Source: Prevotella sp. (lineage in GTDB: Bacteria > Bacteroidota > Bacteroidia > Bacteroidales > Bacteroidaceae). Taken from it: a stretch of 49,261 nt of DNA. Both the position numbers and the translations under genes were made by a program. The notes under the pieces were generated by a model. The model saw nothing but the letters and a program-made list of their open reading frames with translations. It was not told where the DNA came from and did not search any database. The stretch spans positions 1 to 49,261 of the forward strand of contig JAFSNG010000033.1 in NCBI GenBank assembly GCA_017447515.1, written 5' to 3'. Below, piece after piece: positions 16,424-25,932 of this stretch. Each line of letters starts with the position of its first letter. Position 1 is the first letter of the stretch.

Positions 16424-18502
16424 ATGTCAGAGAAAAAGTTTAAGAGAACAACGGTGACCTCTGCCCTGCCCTACGCTAATGGCGGTGTACATATCGGTCA
16501 CTTGGCAGGCGTCTACGTGCCGGCAGATATCTACGTGCGCTACCTGCGCCTGAAGAAAGAAGAGGTATTGTTTATTGGCGGAAGCGACGAGCACGGTGTA
16601 CCTATTACAGTTCGTGCGCGCAAGGAGGGGGTCACCCCACAGGACGTGGTGGACCGTTATCATAAGATGATCAAGGACTCGTTTGCGGAGTTCGGCATCT
16701 CGTTTGACATTTACAGTCGCACCACAAGTGCGACCCACCATCAATTCGCCGCAGAGTGGTTCCGTAAGTTATACGACGAGGGCAAGCTGGTGGAGGAAAC
16801 TACTGAGCAGCTGTACGACGAGGAGGCGAAGCAGTTCCTGGCTGACCGTTATGTGACGGGCGAGTGCCCGCACTGTCATAACGAGGGTGCCTACGGCGAC
16901 CAGTGTGAAAAGTGCGGTCGCGACCTGAGTCCTACGGAACTCATCAATCCGAAGTCAACCATCAGTGGTTCGACACCTGTGCTGAAGAAGACGAAGAACT
17001 GGTATTTGCCGCTAAACGAATATCAGGAGTGGCTGAAGGAGTGGATTCTGGAGGGTCACAAGGAGTGGCGCCCGAATGTGTATGGACAATGCAAATCGTG
17101 GCTGGAGATGGATCTGCAGCCGCGCGCTATGACCCGCGACCTGAACTGGGGAATCCCTGTGCCTGTAGAGGGTGCTGAGGGAAAAGTGCTCTATGTATGG
17201 TTTGACGCGCCTATCGGCTATGTGTCGAACACGGTAGAACTGTGTGCGAAAGAGCCCGAGAAGTGGGGTTCGTGGCAGAAGTGGTGGCAGGACGAGGACA
17301 CGCGTCTGGTGCATTTTATCGGCAAGGACAACATCGTGTTCCACTGCATCATCTTCCCCGTGATGATGAAGGCGCACGGCAAGTACATCATGCCTGACAA
17401 CGTACCCAGCAACGAGTTTCTGAACTTGGAAAACGACAAGATTTCAACCTCGCGCAACTGGGCTGTATGGCTGCACGAATACCTCGTAGACATGCCTGGC
17501 AAACAGGACGTGCTGCGCTATGTGCTGACGGCCAATGCGCCTGAGACCAAGGACAACAACTTCACGTGGAAAGACTTTCAAGACCGCAATAACAACGAGC
17601 TGGTAGCCGTTTACGGTAACTTTGTAAATCGCGCCTTGCAGTTGACGAAGAAATACTGGGACGGCGTGGTGCCGGCCTGTGGTGAACTGACGGACGTAGA
17701 CAAGGCTGCTCTGAAGGAGTTCAAGGACGTGAAGCAGAAGGTGGAATCGCTGCTCGACCAGTTTAAGTTCCGCGACGCTCAGTTTGAGGCCATGAACCTG
17801 GCACGTATCGGTAACCGTTATATCACGGAGTGCGAGCCTTGGAAGGTGTGGAAGACAGACCAGAAGCGTTGCGAAACCATTCTGAACATCTGCTTGCAGC
17901 TGACGGCCAACCTGGCTATTGCCTTCGAACCGTTCCTGCCGTTCTCAAGCAAGAAACTGCGCGAGATGCTGAATATGGACTCGTTCGAATGGGACCAGTT
18001 GGGAAGCACCGACCTGCTGAAGGCCGGTCACAAGCTGGGCGAGGCATCGTTGCTGTTTGAGAAGATTGAGGACGAAACCATCCAGAAACAGTTGGACAAG
18101 CTGGAGGCCACGAAGAAGGCCAACCAGGCTGCCGCTGCTGCTGCCGAAGCAGAGCCCGCCGCCATCAAGCCCACCGTAAGTTTTGACGACTTCGAAAAGT
18201 TGGACATCCGTGTAGGACTCATCAAGGACTGCCAGCGTGTGCCGAAGAGCAAGAAGCTGTTGCAGTTCACTATCGATGACGGCACAGGTACCGACCGTAC
18301 CATCCTCAGCGGTATTGCTGCGTTCTACGAAGACCCCAGCGTCTTGGTGGGCAAACGCATCCTCTTTGTGGCCAACTTCGAGCCGCGCAAGATGATGGGT
18401 ATCGAGAGTCAGGGCATGATTCTCTCGGCTGTTGACTTCGACGAGAGCCTCAGTGTAGTGACAACGACGAAGGACGTGAAACCAGGAAGCCAAGTTGGTT
18501 AA
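16424..18502 (+). CDS. metG: methionyl-tRNA synthetase with C-terminal tRNA-binding domain
   Basis: 692 residues, close to E. coli MetG (677). It charges tRNA-Met in the cytoplasm. Visible motifs: [14 protein letters not shown] (class I HIGH signature, near residue 15), a zinc-knuckle [18 protein letters not shown] (near 147), [14 protein letters not shown] (the KMSKS loop, here KISTS, near 340), and an anticodon-binding helical domain. The last 110 residues are the EMAP/Trbp111-like dimerising tRNA-binding domain ([20 protein letters not shown]). The domains are joined by an alanine-rich linker. The stop codon lies within a heptad repeat (18497-18524) that fills the gap to the next gene. Confidence 0.97.
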   Translation: MSEKKFKRTTVTSALPYANGGVHIGHLAGVYVPADIYVRYLRLKKEEVLFIGGSDEHGVPITVRARKEGVTPQDVVDRYHKMIKDSFAEFGISFDIYSRTTSATHHQFAAEWFRKLYDEGKLVEETTEQLYDEEAKQFLADRYVTGECPHCHNEGAYGDQCEKCGRDLSPTELINPKSTISGSTPVLKKTKNWYLPLNEYQEWLKEWILEGHKEWRPNVYGQCKSWLEMDLQPRAMTRDLNWGIPVPVEGAEGKVLYVWFDAPIGYVSNTVELCAKEPEKWGSWQKWWQDEDTRLVHFIGKDNIVFHCIIFPVMMKAHGKYIMPDNVPSNEFLNLENDKISTSRNWAVWLHEYLVDMPGKQDVLRYVLTANAPETKDNNFTWKDFQDRNNNELVAVYGNFVNRALQLTKKYWDGVVPACGELTDVDKAALKEFKDVKQKVESLLDQFKFRDAQFEAMNLARIGNRYITECEPWKVWKTDQKRCETILNICLQLTANLAIAFEPFLPFSSKKLREMLNMDSFEWDQLGSTDLLKAGHKLGEASLLFEKIEDETIQKQLDKLEATKKANQAAAAAAEAEPAAIKPTVSFDDFEKLDIRVGLIKDCQRVPKSKKLLQFTIDDGTGTDRTILSGIAAFYEDPSVLVGKRILFVANFEPRKMMGIESQGMILSAVDFDESLSVVTTTKDVKPGSQVG

Positions 18503-18524
18503 AGGTTAATGGTTAAAGGTTAAA
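18497..18524 (+). repeat. four 7-bp repeats (GGTTAAA) between metG and the next gene
   Basis: GGTTAAA, GGTTAAT, GGTTAAA, GGTTAAA run without a break from 18497 to 18524. The first unit contains the metG stop codon, and the array ends 3 bp before the next ATG (18528), so it takes up the whole ribosome-binding region. Confidence 0.85.
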
Positions 18525-18527
18525 GAG

Positions 18528-20390
18528 ATGCAGGCGATTATATTAGCAGCGGGAATGGGTCGCAGATTAGGCGACTATACGAAGAACAATACAAAATGTA
18601 TGGTTCCAGTAAATGGTGTGCGACTCATCGACCGTCTGTTAGGCCAGTTGGCCAAGCAGCAGCTAAGCCGCATCATCATCGTCGTGGGATATAAGGGTAA
18701 GGAACTGCGCGAATATATTGAGAAGACATACCTCTCACCTCATACCTCTCACCTCTCACCTCTGAACATTGAATTTGCCGAGAACCCCGTCTACGACAAG
18801 ACCAACAACATCTATTCGCTGGCACTGGTGAAGGACAAGTTGCAGGAGGATGACACGCTGCTTATTGAGAGCGACCTCATTTTCAGCGACCGCATCATCC
18901 CGATGATAGCGGACAACCCCCACCCCAACCTCGCACTCGTGGCTAAATACGAGACGTGGATGGACGGCACAATGGTGCGGTTGGATGACGAGCAGAACAT
19001 CGTGAACTTCATCTCAAAGGATGCGTTCGACTATAACGAGGTGGGCTCGTACTACAAGACGGTGAACATCTACAAGTTGTCGAAGGAGTTCTCGCAGCAA
19101 AAGTACGTGCCGTTCCTCGACGCTTATACGAAGGCCGTAGGCAACAACGAATACTACGAGAACGTGTTGCGCATCATATCGCTATTGAATAACCACGACA
19201 TGAAGGCATTGCCCATCGGACAGGAGAAGTGGTACGAGATTGACGACAAGCAAGACCTCGACATTGCCGAAGCACTGTTTGCCGACGAGCAGGACGTGTT
19301 GCGCAAATACTACGGTCGTTATGGCGGATTCTGGCGATTCCCACAAATGCTCGACTATTGCTACTTGGTGAATCCCTATTTCCCCAGTCGCAGGTTGAAG
19401 GACGAACTACGTGCCAACTTCGACACGCTGCTGACGGAATATCCCTCGGGCATGAAGGTAAACACGCTGATTGCCAGCAAAAGTTTTGGCGTGAGCGAAG
19501 AGTATATCGTGCCAGGCAACGGTGCCGCAGAATTGATTAAGATTCTGATGGAAGACGCTTCAGACCTCAGACCTCAGACCTCAGACTTCAAAATAGGTTT
19601 CATCCGTCCGACATTTGAGGAATATCCCAACCGATATGACAAGGACGCGCAGGTGACTTTCGTGCCTGAGGACGAGGACTACCGCTACAGTGCCGACGAC
19701 CTGATGGCATTCTTTGACGACAAGGACATCAAGCAGTTGATGGTCATCAACCCCGATAATCCCTCGGGCAACTTCATTCCCAAGAGCGACATCCTGCGCT
19801 TGGCGCAATGGTGCGAGGAACGTGCTATCCGCCTGGTGGTCGATGAGTCGTTCGTGGACTTCAGCGAGGACTATGCCACGAATTCGTTGTTGAGCGATGA
19901 GATACTCGAAGCTTATCCCCACATGGCGGTGATGAAGAGCATCTCGAAGAGTTTTGGTGTGCCGGGCTTGCGTCTGGGCATTCTCTGTTCTGCGGACAAG
20001 GGCCTTATTGCGCGCATCAAGAAAGAGGTGAGCATCTGGAATCTCAACTCGTTTGCCGAGTTCTTCATGCAGATTTACAACAAGCACGAGAAGGACTACC
20101 AGCGCGCCTGCGCAAAGTTCGTGGCAGAGCGTGCCGATTTCGAGCGCCAGTTGCGCACCGTTCCTTATCTGCGTGTGATGCCAACTCAGGCAAACTACTT
20201 CCTCTGCGAGGTTTTGCCTCCTTACAAAGCCAGCGAGATAGTCATCTATATGCTCAAGCAGCACAACATCCTGACACGCGACTGCAGTCTGAAGCCAGGT
20301 CTCGACCCCAAGAAGCAGTATATGCGCATTGCCGTTCGCAACCATAAGGACAACACCCGACTCATTGAAGGACTCAAAACACTAAAATAG
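18528..20390 (+). CDS. fusion of a LicC-like nucleotidyltransferase and a CobD/HisC-like aminotransferase
   Basis: 620 residues in two domains. Residues 1-245 are a sugar-phosphate/choline-phosphate nucleotidyltransferase: AIILAAGMGRRLGDYTKNN is the NTP-binding loop, NPVYDKTNNIYSLA and LLIESDLIF fit LicC-type CTP:phosphocholine cytidylyltransferases. Residues 260-620 are a fold-type I PLP enzyme with PGNGAAELIKIL, VINPDNPSGNF, VVDESFVDF and SISKSFGVPGLRLG (the PLP lysine), closest in feel to CobD threonine-phosphate decarboxylase or HisC. I infer that one domain makes a phospho-amino alcohol and the other activates it with CTP. An ornithine-cyclodeaminase-like gene follows after 4 bp and a licD gene converges beyond. 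Two heptad arrays lie inside the gene, in segments that look like surface loops. Confidence 0.8.
   Translation: MQAIILAAGMGRRLGDYTKNNTKCMVPVNGVRLIDRLLGQLAKQQLSRIIIVVGYKGKELREYIEKTYLSPHTSHLSPLNIEFAENPVYDKTNNIYSLALVKDKLQEDDTLLIESDLIFSDRIIPMIADNPHPNLALVAKYETWMDGTMVRLDDEQNIVNFISKDAFDYNEVGSYYKTVNIYKLSKEFSQQKYVPFLDAYTKAVGNNEYYENVLRIISLLNNHDMKALPIGQEKWYEIDDKQDLDIAEALFADEQDVLRKYYGRYGGFWRFPQMLDYCYLVNPYFPSRRLKDELRANFDTLLTEYPSGMKVNTLIASKSFGVSEEYIVPGNGAAELIKILMEDASDLRPQTSDFKIGFIRPTFEEYPNRYDKDAQVTFVPEDEDYRYSADDLMAFFDDKDIKQLMVINPDNPSGNFIPKSDILRLAQWCEERAIRLVVDESFVDFSEDYATNSLLSDEILEAYPHMAVMKSISKSFGVPGLRLGILCSADKGLIARIKKEVSIWNLNSFAEFFMQIYNKHEKDYQRACAKFVAERADFERQLRTVPYLRVMPTQANYFLCEVLPPYKASEIVIYMLKQHNILTRDCSLKPGLDPKKQYMRIAVRNHKDNTRLIEGLKTLK
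18730..18764 (+). repeat. five 7-bp repeats (ACCTCTC) inside the nucleotidyltransferase domain
   Basis: Units at 18730, 18737, 18744, 18751 and 18758 read ACCTCTC, ACCTCAT, ACCTCTC, ACCTCTC, ACCTCTG. They encode the segment YLSPHTSHLSPLN, which looks like an insertion between the helix after VVGYKGKELREYIEK and the strand IEFAENP. Confidence 0.85.
19561..19588 (+). repeat. four 7-bp repeats (CAGACCT) inside the aminotransferase domain
   Basis: CAGACCT three times then CAGACTT, at 19561, 19568, 19575 and 19582. They encode ASDLRPQTSDFK between a helix (AAELIKILMED) and a strand (IGFIRPTFEEY), a likely loop. Confidence 0.85.
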
Positions 20391-20394
20391 AGGT

Positions 20395-21351
20395 ATGGTT
20401 TCCATCATCCAACAGCAACAAATAGATGCACTAAACATTAGTCCAAAAGAGTGCATTGAATGGGTCAAACAAGGCTTCCTGATGAAAGACGATGCCCAGA
20501 TGCCCGCTAAACTCAGTGTTCATCCACAAGGAGAAGACTTTATGACCTCTATGCCATGTCTTTTGCCTAAATACAATGGTAGAAAGTATTTTGGTCTGAA
20601 ACTGGTGAGTCGCATTGAGGGACAAATACCTATGCTGAAGAGCGACATCACGCTCTATGATGCGGAGACAGGACAGCTCTTAGCCATCATGGATGGTGAC
20701 TGGATTACAGCCATGCGGACGGGGGCCGTAGCAGCTTTAGCTGCAAGAACGTTTCAGCGCAAAGACGTTGACACCTATTCGATGATTGGCTTAGGCAACA
20801 TCGCACGTGCCGTAGCCCTCTGTCTCATTGCAGATAACGCAGATCGTCACATCACCATCCGCTTAATGCGTTATAAAGATCAGGCCGAGATGTTCATTGA
20901 ACGCTTCAAGGCCTACGACAATGTGACATTTGAGATTATCGACAATCCTACAGTATTTCTCTCAGAAGCCGATGTCGTGATATCATGCGTCACCGTAGCC
21001 ACAGAATTGCTCTTCCCTGACAACAGCCTATATAAAAAAGGTGTGACGGTGATTCCTGTCCATGTACGCGGCTTCCAGAATTGCGACCTCTTCTTCGACA
21101 AGGTCTTTGGCGACGATACAGGACAAATTCAGACGTGGAAATACTTCAATCAGTTCCACGAATACGATGAGATTCACCACGTACTGCAAGGAAAGAATCC
21201 TGGTCGTACTAATGATGATGAACGTATTCTTAGCTACAATTACGGTCTAGCTCTCCATGACATTGTATTCGCCTCAAAGATATACGAGAAAGCCAGCAAA
21301 ACCTCACAAGGTTTTGAATACCAAAAGCAGGACAAGAAAATCTGGGTATAG
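20395..21351 (+). CDS. ornithine cyclodeaminase / mu-crystallin family protein
   Basis: 318 residues with the family features: MPAKLSVHPQGEDFMTSMPC, KLVSRIEGQIPMLKSDITLY, WITAMRTGAVAALAARTF (the conserved R-T-G-A) and the Rossmann loop MIGLGNIARAVALC near residue 128. Members are NAD(P)-dependent and act on amino acids or imines (ornithine cyclodeaminase, SbnB-type opine-cleaving enzymes, ketimine reductases). It starts 4 bp after the fusion gene, so the two are co-transcribed and it probably supplies or interconverts an amino acid used by the aminotransferase domain. The substrate cannot be read from sequence. Its stop directly abuts the stop of the convergent licD gene. Confidence 0.82.
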   Translation: MVSIIQQQQIDALNISPKECIEWVKQGFLMKDDAQMPAKLSVHPQGEDFMTSMPCLLPKYNGRKYFGLKLVSRIEGQIPMLKSDITLYDAETGQLLAIMDGDWITAMRTGAVAALAARTFQRKDVDTYSMIGLGNIARAVALCLIADNADRHITIRLMRYKDQAEMFIERFKAYDNVTFEIIDNPTVFLSEADVVISCVTVATELLFPDNSLYKKGVTVIPVHVRGFQNCDLFFDKVFGDDTGQIQTWKYFNQFHEYDEIHHVLQGKNPGRTNDDERILSYNYGLALHDIVFASKIYEKASKTSQGFEYQKQDKKIWV

Positions 21352-22134
21352 TTACAGCCGATACGCCTCAAAATGATGCGTGACACGTTGCTCTACAGGG
21401 GGTAACGTCATATAGTCGCCATAGGTGCGCTCCAGATAGTCCTTGTAGCCCACCATCGTCTTATACTGTTTCCCTTCGAATTCAATATCTACTGACGAGG
21501 CGATATCCTCTGCAGGGAAACATCCTTTGATACTTGGGCCAGCCTCTGTCATATTGCAGACGGTACACGTCGGCTCCGTCAATACTATCAACTTCCGAAT
21601 CTTACGTTCTATCTGACCGACACTCATAGGCCAATGTTTATAGACATAATAGGCGAGACGTGAACGCAGATAGTTGTTTTTCGAAATCTTGCATCTCCTA
21701 ATCTTATAAAGCAACTTTTTCTTTTTAAAGATACGTTCGCGCTCCTGCAAGTCATCCGTCACATAGTCTACTGGGAAGATATCCATATAGACACCGATTT
21801 CGTATCCAGCCGTTTCCTTCTCCACCATCCGCGTACGGACGTCAACGACCTTGGCAAAGGTATAATAATAGTGTTGCTCCGTCTGAGGATTAATAACTCG
21901 ATAATGCCCAGAATCAGAAGTATAAGTCTGGAGGAAACCCTCATAGTCCTTGCGAGGCATATAGATATCTATGTCGTCATCCCATGGAATATATCCCTTA
22001 TGACGCACCGCACCGATAAGTGTGCCGCTCGACAGGAAATAGCGCAGGCCGTGGGCCTCACAAAAGCAATGGACCTCGTCGAGAATGCCCATCTGTATCT
22101 GGCGTAGTTCCTGAATATCTTCAATCTTTCTCAT
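21352..22134 (-). CDS. licD: LicD-family phosphotransferase
   Basis: 260 residues with LicD hallmarks: LRQIQMGILDEVHCFCEAHG, YFLSSGTLIGAVRHKGYIPW and DDDIDIYMPRKDYEGF (metal-binding DDDID) in the first 75 residues. LicD proteins transfer phosphocholine or a similar group from a CDP carrier onto surface glycans or teichoic acids. The convergent neighbour encodes a LicC-like nucleotidyltransferase fused to a PLP enzyme, so here the transferred group may be a phospho-amino alcohol made in the cell (inference). It is the last gene of the acyltransferase-uraA-licD group, starting 11 bp after the uraA stop. Confidence 0.88.
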   Translation of the reverse strand: MRKIEDIQELRQIQMGILDEVHCFCEAHGLRYFLSSGTLIGAVRHKGYIPWDDDIDIYMPRKDYEGFLQTYTSDSGHYRVINPQTEQHYYYTFAKVVDVRTRMVEKETAGYEIGVYMDIFPVDYVTDDLQERERIFKKKKLLYKIRRCKISKNNYLRSRLAYYVYKHWPMSVGQIERKIRKLIVLTEPTCTVCNMTEAGPSIKGCFPAEDIASSVDIEFEGKQYKTMVGYKDYLERTYGDYMTLPPVEQRVTHHFEAYRL

Positions 22135-22145
22135 TACGCGAAAGA

Positions 22146-23477
22146 TTAGTTGCCGGGCTTCTCCTTGCCGTGAACGCTCTTCACCTTCAAACCCAACTTA
22201 CCAGGAAGGATGGCGTTGAGAATGATACCCACGAGGGCAGACAACGCCAAGCCGGAGAAATGAATGGGACCAACGCTCACATTGTCATCGGCACCATATT
22301 TCACACCGATGGCAATGACAAGTATCAAGGCTGCTACAAAGACGTTGCGCGAAGAGTTGAAATCCACACCGTCTTCCACCAGATTGCGCACACCGACAGC
22401 TGATATCATACCGTAGAGGATGAGGCTCACGCCACCGATGGTGGCTGCGGGCATCAGACCTATCAGACACGCAAACTTCGGACAGAACGACAACAGGATA
22501 GCCAAGACGGCAGCTAGACGAATGACAGCAGGGTCGAAGACCTTGGTGAGGTTCAGCACACCAGTATTCTCGCCGTATGTCGTGTTGGCAGGGGCTCCGA
22601 AGAGCGAAGCCAGTGCCGTTGCCAGACCGTCGCCCATCAGCGTGCGATGCAATCCGGGTTCCTTCAGGAAGTCCTTGCCTACGGTTGACGAAATGGCACA
22701 CATATCACCAATATGTTCCATGATGGTGGCAATGGCAATAGGCATGATGGCAATGATGGTAGAGACGAGGAACGAGGTGTCGAGGTTGTTCATAACTGCC
22801 AGCACGGTCTGCTCGCTGCTAATGGGCCATCCAATCCATGCTGCTTCTTCTAATGCCGCAAAATTCACTTCGCCTGTTACTGCTGCGAGGGTATAGCTGA
22901 CCAACACGCCTAATAAAATGGGAATAATCTTGATGATACCCTTGCCCCATACGCTGGTACAGATGACCGTCACAATAGCCACAATAGCCAGCAGCCAGTT
23001 GGTGGTGCAGTTCTGAATGGCACTGCCCGAGAGTACCAGACCGATGGCTATAATCATGGGACCCGTCACCACAGGCGGGAAATAGCGCAAAATCTTTTCC
23101 AAGCCGAACGACTTGATGAGACCGGCCATCACGAAATAGCACAAGCCGGCAAAGAACACACCCACGCAGGCATAGTCTAAGGCCAGCGTCTCGCTCATTC
23201 CCTGTTCCACGCCCAGCGTCTTCACCGAGAGATAACCTCCGAGGAAGGCAAATGAGGAACCGAGGAATGCCGGTACTTTGAATTTGCTGACGCAATGGAA
23301 GACCAATGTGCCGATACCGGCAAACAGCAGGGTTGACGACACGGAAAGACCGGTAAGCACGGGTACCAATACGGTGGCACCGAACATGGCAAACAAGTGC
23401 TGAACACCTAACACGGCATACTTGGGGTAGCCTAATTGTCTGGCATCTGTGATGCCTTCTTTGGGAGTAACTTGCAT
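22146..23477 (-). CDS. uraA: uracil/xanthine permease (NCS2 family)
   Basis: About 443 residues, mostly transmembrane, as in UraA (429). Visible family segments: YPKYAVLGVQHLFAMFGAT, VPVLTGLSVSSTLLFAGIG, VPAFLGSSFAFLGG, the motif APANTTYGENTGVLNLTKV (the conserved N-x-G-x-x-x-x-T region), and PAATIGGVSLILYGMISAVG. It imports uracil by proton symport across the inner membrane. I start at the ATG at 23477 (MQVTPKEG), 11 bp after the acyltransferase stop. The longer frame to 23510 overlaps the acyltransferase gene and is less likely. Confidence 0.88.
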   Translation of the reverse strand: MQVTPKEGITDARQLGYPKYAVLGVQHLFAMFGATVLVPVLTGLSVSSTLLFAGIGTLVFHCVSKFKVPAFLGSSFAFLGGYLSVKTLGVEQGMSETLALDYACVGVFFAGLCYFVMAGLIKSFGLEKILRYFPPVVTGPMIIAIGLVLSGSAIQNCTTNWLLAIVAIVTVICTSVWGKGIIKIIPILLGVLVSYTLAAVTGEVNFAALEEAAWIGWPISSEQTVLAVMNNLDTSFLVSTIIAIMPIAIATIMEHIGDMCAISSTVGKDFLKEPGLHRTLMGDGLATALASLFGAPANTTYGENTGVLNLTKVFDPAVIRLAAVLAILLSFCPKFACLIGLMPAATIGGVSLILYGMISAVGVRNLVEDGVDFNSSRNVFVAALILVIAIGVKYGADDNVSVGPIHFSGLALSALVGIILNAILPGKLGLKVKSVHGKEKPGN

Positions 23478-23488
23478 AAGTAAAATAT

Positions 23489-24574
23489 TTAACTTCGTCC
23501 AAACAGCCATTTCTTGAAGAACGGGCTGATGCGAAGGATGTTTGACGTGATAATACTGAAACCGATGATGACCAAACCGACGAGGATAGACAGTGTGGTG
23601 TCGACAATGAAGTTATGCGAATGGGCATTGAAGAACGCACCGATGTGCGGCAGATCCGGCATAAAGAGGAAATGTATGAGGTAGATGTCTAACGTGCGGC
23701 GGCCTATGTATTGCAACGTCGCACCCATCACAGTGAACTTCGTGAAATACTGCTGATAGGTGCGGAAGTACATAAACACGATGGTCAGCAGCAGGAACTT
23801 CGCCAGCGTCAGTGGAACGATGGCCCAGGTCATTCGCATGTAGTGCCACTTCAGTGCATCAAGTGTGCAGAAGATGACGATGACGATAAGCAACGGGAAG
23901 AACCACTTCGAGTCCATGACACGCTGCGCCTTCTGCCAATAGCGATGCACGATGTTTCCGTAAAGAAAGAAGGGGAAGTAGAGGAATACCTGGCTGAGAC
24001 TGGTGTACATGAGGAAATTGCACAATTCCGTCTTCGCGCCGCGATAGCCCTGCGCCCACGAGAAATATTTCGGCTGATAGCAGCTCTCGTAAAGCACCAA
24101 GGAGATGAGAAACAGCACGACGATGGGCAGCCACGAAGCGTGCTTCATCTTACTCTCCAAATAAGCGATGGGATAGTAAATGAGAAACATCCATAGCAGA
24201 GCCACCGTAAACCAGTAGCCTCCCTTGAGCGGAGACATCAGCTCCTCTTCGACCGACGGCCAGAAGTTCTTGTAGAGCAACGCGATAGCAAGCAGGAAGA
24301 ACACGGCGGTGGGGATGAGTTGCACGCGCAACTTCTTCAAGACCAGCGTGCCGAGATTGCGGAGATTCCACACCTGCGATGCCTTGTACGCCAGAAATCC
24401 GCTGACGAAGAAAAACAGCGGCATACGGAAAAGGATAAGGAAAGGCATGGACGAAGAATTTCGCCACGACTCCCCGAATCCGCTCTGTGCGACATGGTAG
24501 GCAACCACGAGAATCATGGTGAATCCTCGTAGTGCGTCGAGCCATTCCAGACGGGGTTTCTTTGTCGTTGACAT
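23489..24574 (-). CDS. membrane acyltransferase (acyltransferase 3 family)
   Basis: About 361 residues with ten or so membrane segments. The N-terminus RLEWLDALRGFTMILVVAYH has the family's L-D-x-L-R-G and the catalytic His, and RMPLFFFVSGFLAYKA has the second signature. These enzymes O-acetylate or otherwise acylate surface glycans (OatA- and NodX-like). It leads a minus operon with uraA and licD, which may point to glycan decoration. The promoter (TAACTTTG, 24596-24589) lies so close that transcription begins at or next to the ATG at 24583; I use the ATG at 24574 (MSTTKK). The leader is therefore very short. Confidence 0.85.
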   Translation of the reverse strand: MSTTKKPRLEWLDALRGFTMILVVAYHVAQSGFGESWRNSSSMPFLILFRMPLFFFVSGFLAYKASQVWNLRNLGTLVLKKLRVQLIPTAVFFLLAIALLYKNFWPSVEEELMSPLKGGYWFTVALLWMFLIYYPIAYLESKMKHASWLPIVVLFLISLVLYESCYQPKYFSWAQGYRGAKTELCNFLMYTSLSQVFLYFPFFLYGNIVHRYWQKAQRVMDSKWFFPLLIVIVIFCTLDALKWHYMRMTWAIVPLTLAKFLLLTIVFMYFRTYQQYFTKFTVMGATLQYIGRRTLDIYLIHFLFMPDLPHIGAFFNAHSHNFIVDTTLSILVGLVIIGFSIITSNILRISPFFKKWLFGRS

Positions 24575-24588
24575 TTCATTCATGGGGA

Positions 24589-24619
24589 CAAAGTTACGAA
24601 ATTTCTTCAAATGAACAAA
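24589..24619 (-). promoter_or_regulatory. promoter of the acyltransferase-uraA-licD operon
   Basis: On the minus strand, TTTG at 24619-24616, a 19-bp spacer and TAACTTTG at 24596-24589. With a start 4-8 nt downstream, the message is nearly leaderless for either ATG (24583 or 24574). Confidence 0.65.
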
Positions 24620-24635
24620 GAAAAATCCGATTATC

Positions 24636-24667
24636 TTTGGTATTTTGTTTGCTTTTTCGTACCTTCG
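24636..24667 (+). promoter_or_regulatory. pepT promoter
   Basis: TTTG at 24636-24639, a 20-bp spacer and TACCTTCG at 24660-24667, one base off TAnnTTTG. The ATG is at 24696. A full TATCTTTG at 24632-24639 is an alternative -7 with no clear -33. Confidence 0.55.
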
Positions 24668-24695
24668 CAGGCAGAAATCAGCTTAAAACAGAAAA

Positions 24696-25922
24696 ATGAA
24701 TATCACAGAACGATTTTTGAACTACACGAAGTTCGACACGCAGTCAAGCGAAGAGAGCGAGACTGTACCCAGTACAAGCAAGCAGCTGTTGTTTGCAGAA
24801 TACCTGAAGAAAGAGTTGGAGCGCGAGGGCCTGGACGATGTGGAAATGGACGACAAAGGTTACATTTACGCCACACTGAAGGCCAACACGAAGGACAACG
24901 TGCCTGTCATTGGCTTCATCTCGCATTACGACACCAGCCCCGACTGTAGCGGAACTGACATCAAACCCCAAATCGTGCGCAACTACGACGGTAGCGACAT
25001 CCTGCTATCAGAAGGCATCGTGTCGAGCCCGAAGAAGTTTCCAGAACTGTTGCAGCACGTTGGTGAAGATCTCATCGTGACCGACGGTACGACACTATTG
25101 GGCGCCGACGATAAGGCCGGCATTGCCGAAATCGTACAGGCCATGGTGTATTTGCAGGAACACAAGGACATCAAACACGGCAAAATCCGCGTGGCGTTCA
25201 ATCCCGACGAGGAAATTGGTATGGGCGCTCACCATTTCGACGTCGAGAAGTTCGGCTGCGAGTGGGCTTACACAATGGATGGCGGCGACGTGGGTGAACT
25301 GGAGTTTGAGAACTTCAATGCCGCGTCAGCTAAAATCACTATCAAGGGCGTCAGCGTTCACCCAGGCTATGCGAAAGGAAAGATGGTCAATGCCAACGCG
25401 CTGGCTGCAGAGTTTGCGAAGATGCTGCCAGATGACGAGACTCCCGAGACCACCGAGGGCTATCAGGGCTTCTATCATCTACTTGGCATCACGTCGAACA
25501 TCGAGCAGGCGAAGCTGTCGTACATCATTCGCGATCACGACCGCGACAAATTCGAAGATCGCAAACGGTTCATCGCGCGCTGCGCCGAGCAGATGAACGA
25601 GAAATACGGCGCGGGGACGGTAGAATGCGTGCTAAGCGACCAATATTATAATATGAAGGAGAAGATTGAGCCCGACGCCATGCACGTCATCGATTTGGTA
25701 CTGAAAGCTATGCAGGACTGCGGCGTGGCGCCGAAGGTGAAGCCCATCCGCGGCGGCACGGACGGCGCACAGTTGTCGTTCAAGGGTCTCCCCTGCCCCA
25801 ACATCTTCGCCGGCGGCATCAACTTCCACGGGCCGTACGAGTTCGTACCCATCCAATCGATGGAAAAAGCTATGCAGGTCATAGTGAAGATTTGCGAGCT
25901 CACGGCAGGATACAATAAATAG
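24696..25922 (+). CDS. pepT: peptidase T (tripeptidase, M20B)
   Basis: 408 residues, the same length as E. coli PepT (408). It removes N-terminal residues from tripeptides in the cytoplasm with two zinc ions. Visible metal and catalytic residues: [14 protein letters not shown] (zinc His and Asp), [20 protein letters not shown] (bridging Asp), [17 protein letters not shown] (catalytic Glu pair), [16 protein letters not shown] and [20 protein letters not shown]. It stands alone between divergent promoters and a convergent ABC permease, whose stop is 10 bp away. Confidence 0.96.
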   Translation: MNITERFLNYTKFDTQSSEESETVPSTSKQLLFAEYLKKELEREGLDDVEMDDKGYIYATLKANTKDNVPVIGFISHYDTSPDCSGTDIKPQIVRNYDGSDILLSEGIVSSPKKFPELLQHVGEDLIVTDGTTLLGADDKAGIAEIVQAMVYLQEHKDIKHGKIRVAFNPDEEIGMGAHHFDVEKFGCEWAYTMDGGDVGELEFENFNAASAKITIKGVSVHPGYAKGKMVNANALAAEFAKMLPDDETPETTEGYQGFYHLLGITSNIEQAKLSYIIRDHDRDKFEDRKRFIARCAEQMNEKYGAGTVECVLSDQYYNMKEKIEPDAMHVIDLVLKAMQDCGVAPKVKPIRGGTDGAQLSFKGLPCPNIFAGGINFHGPYEFVPIQSMEKAMQVIVKICELTAGYNK

Positions 25923-25932
25923 ACGTACCCCG

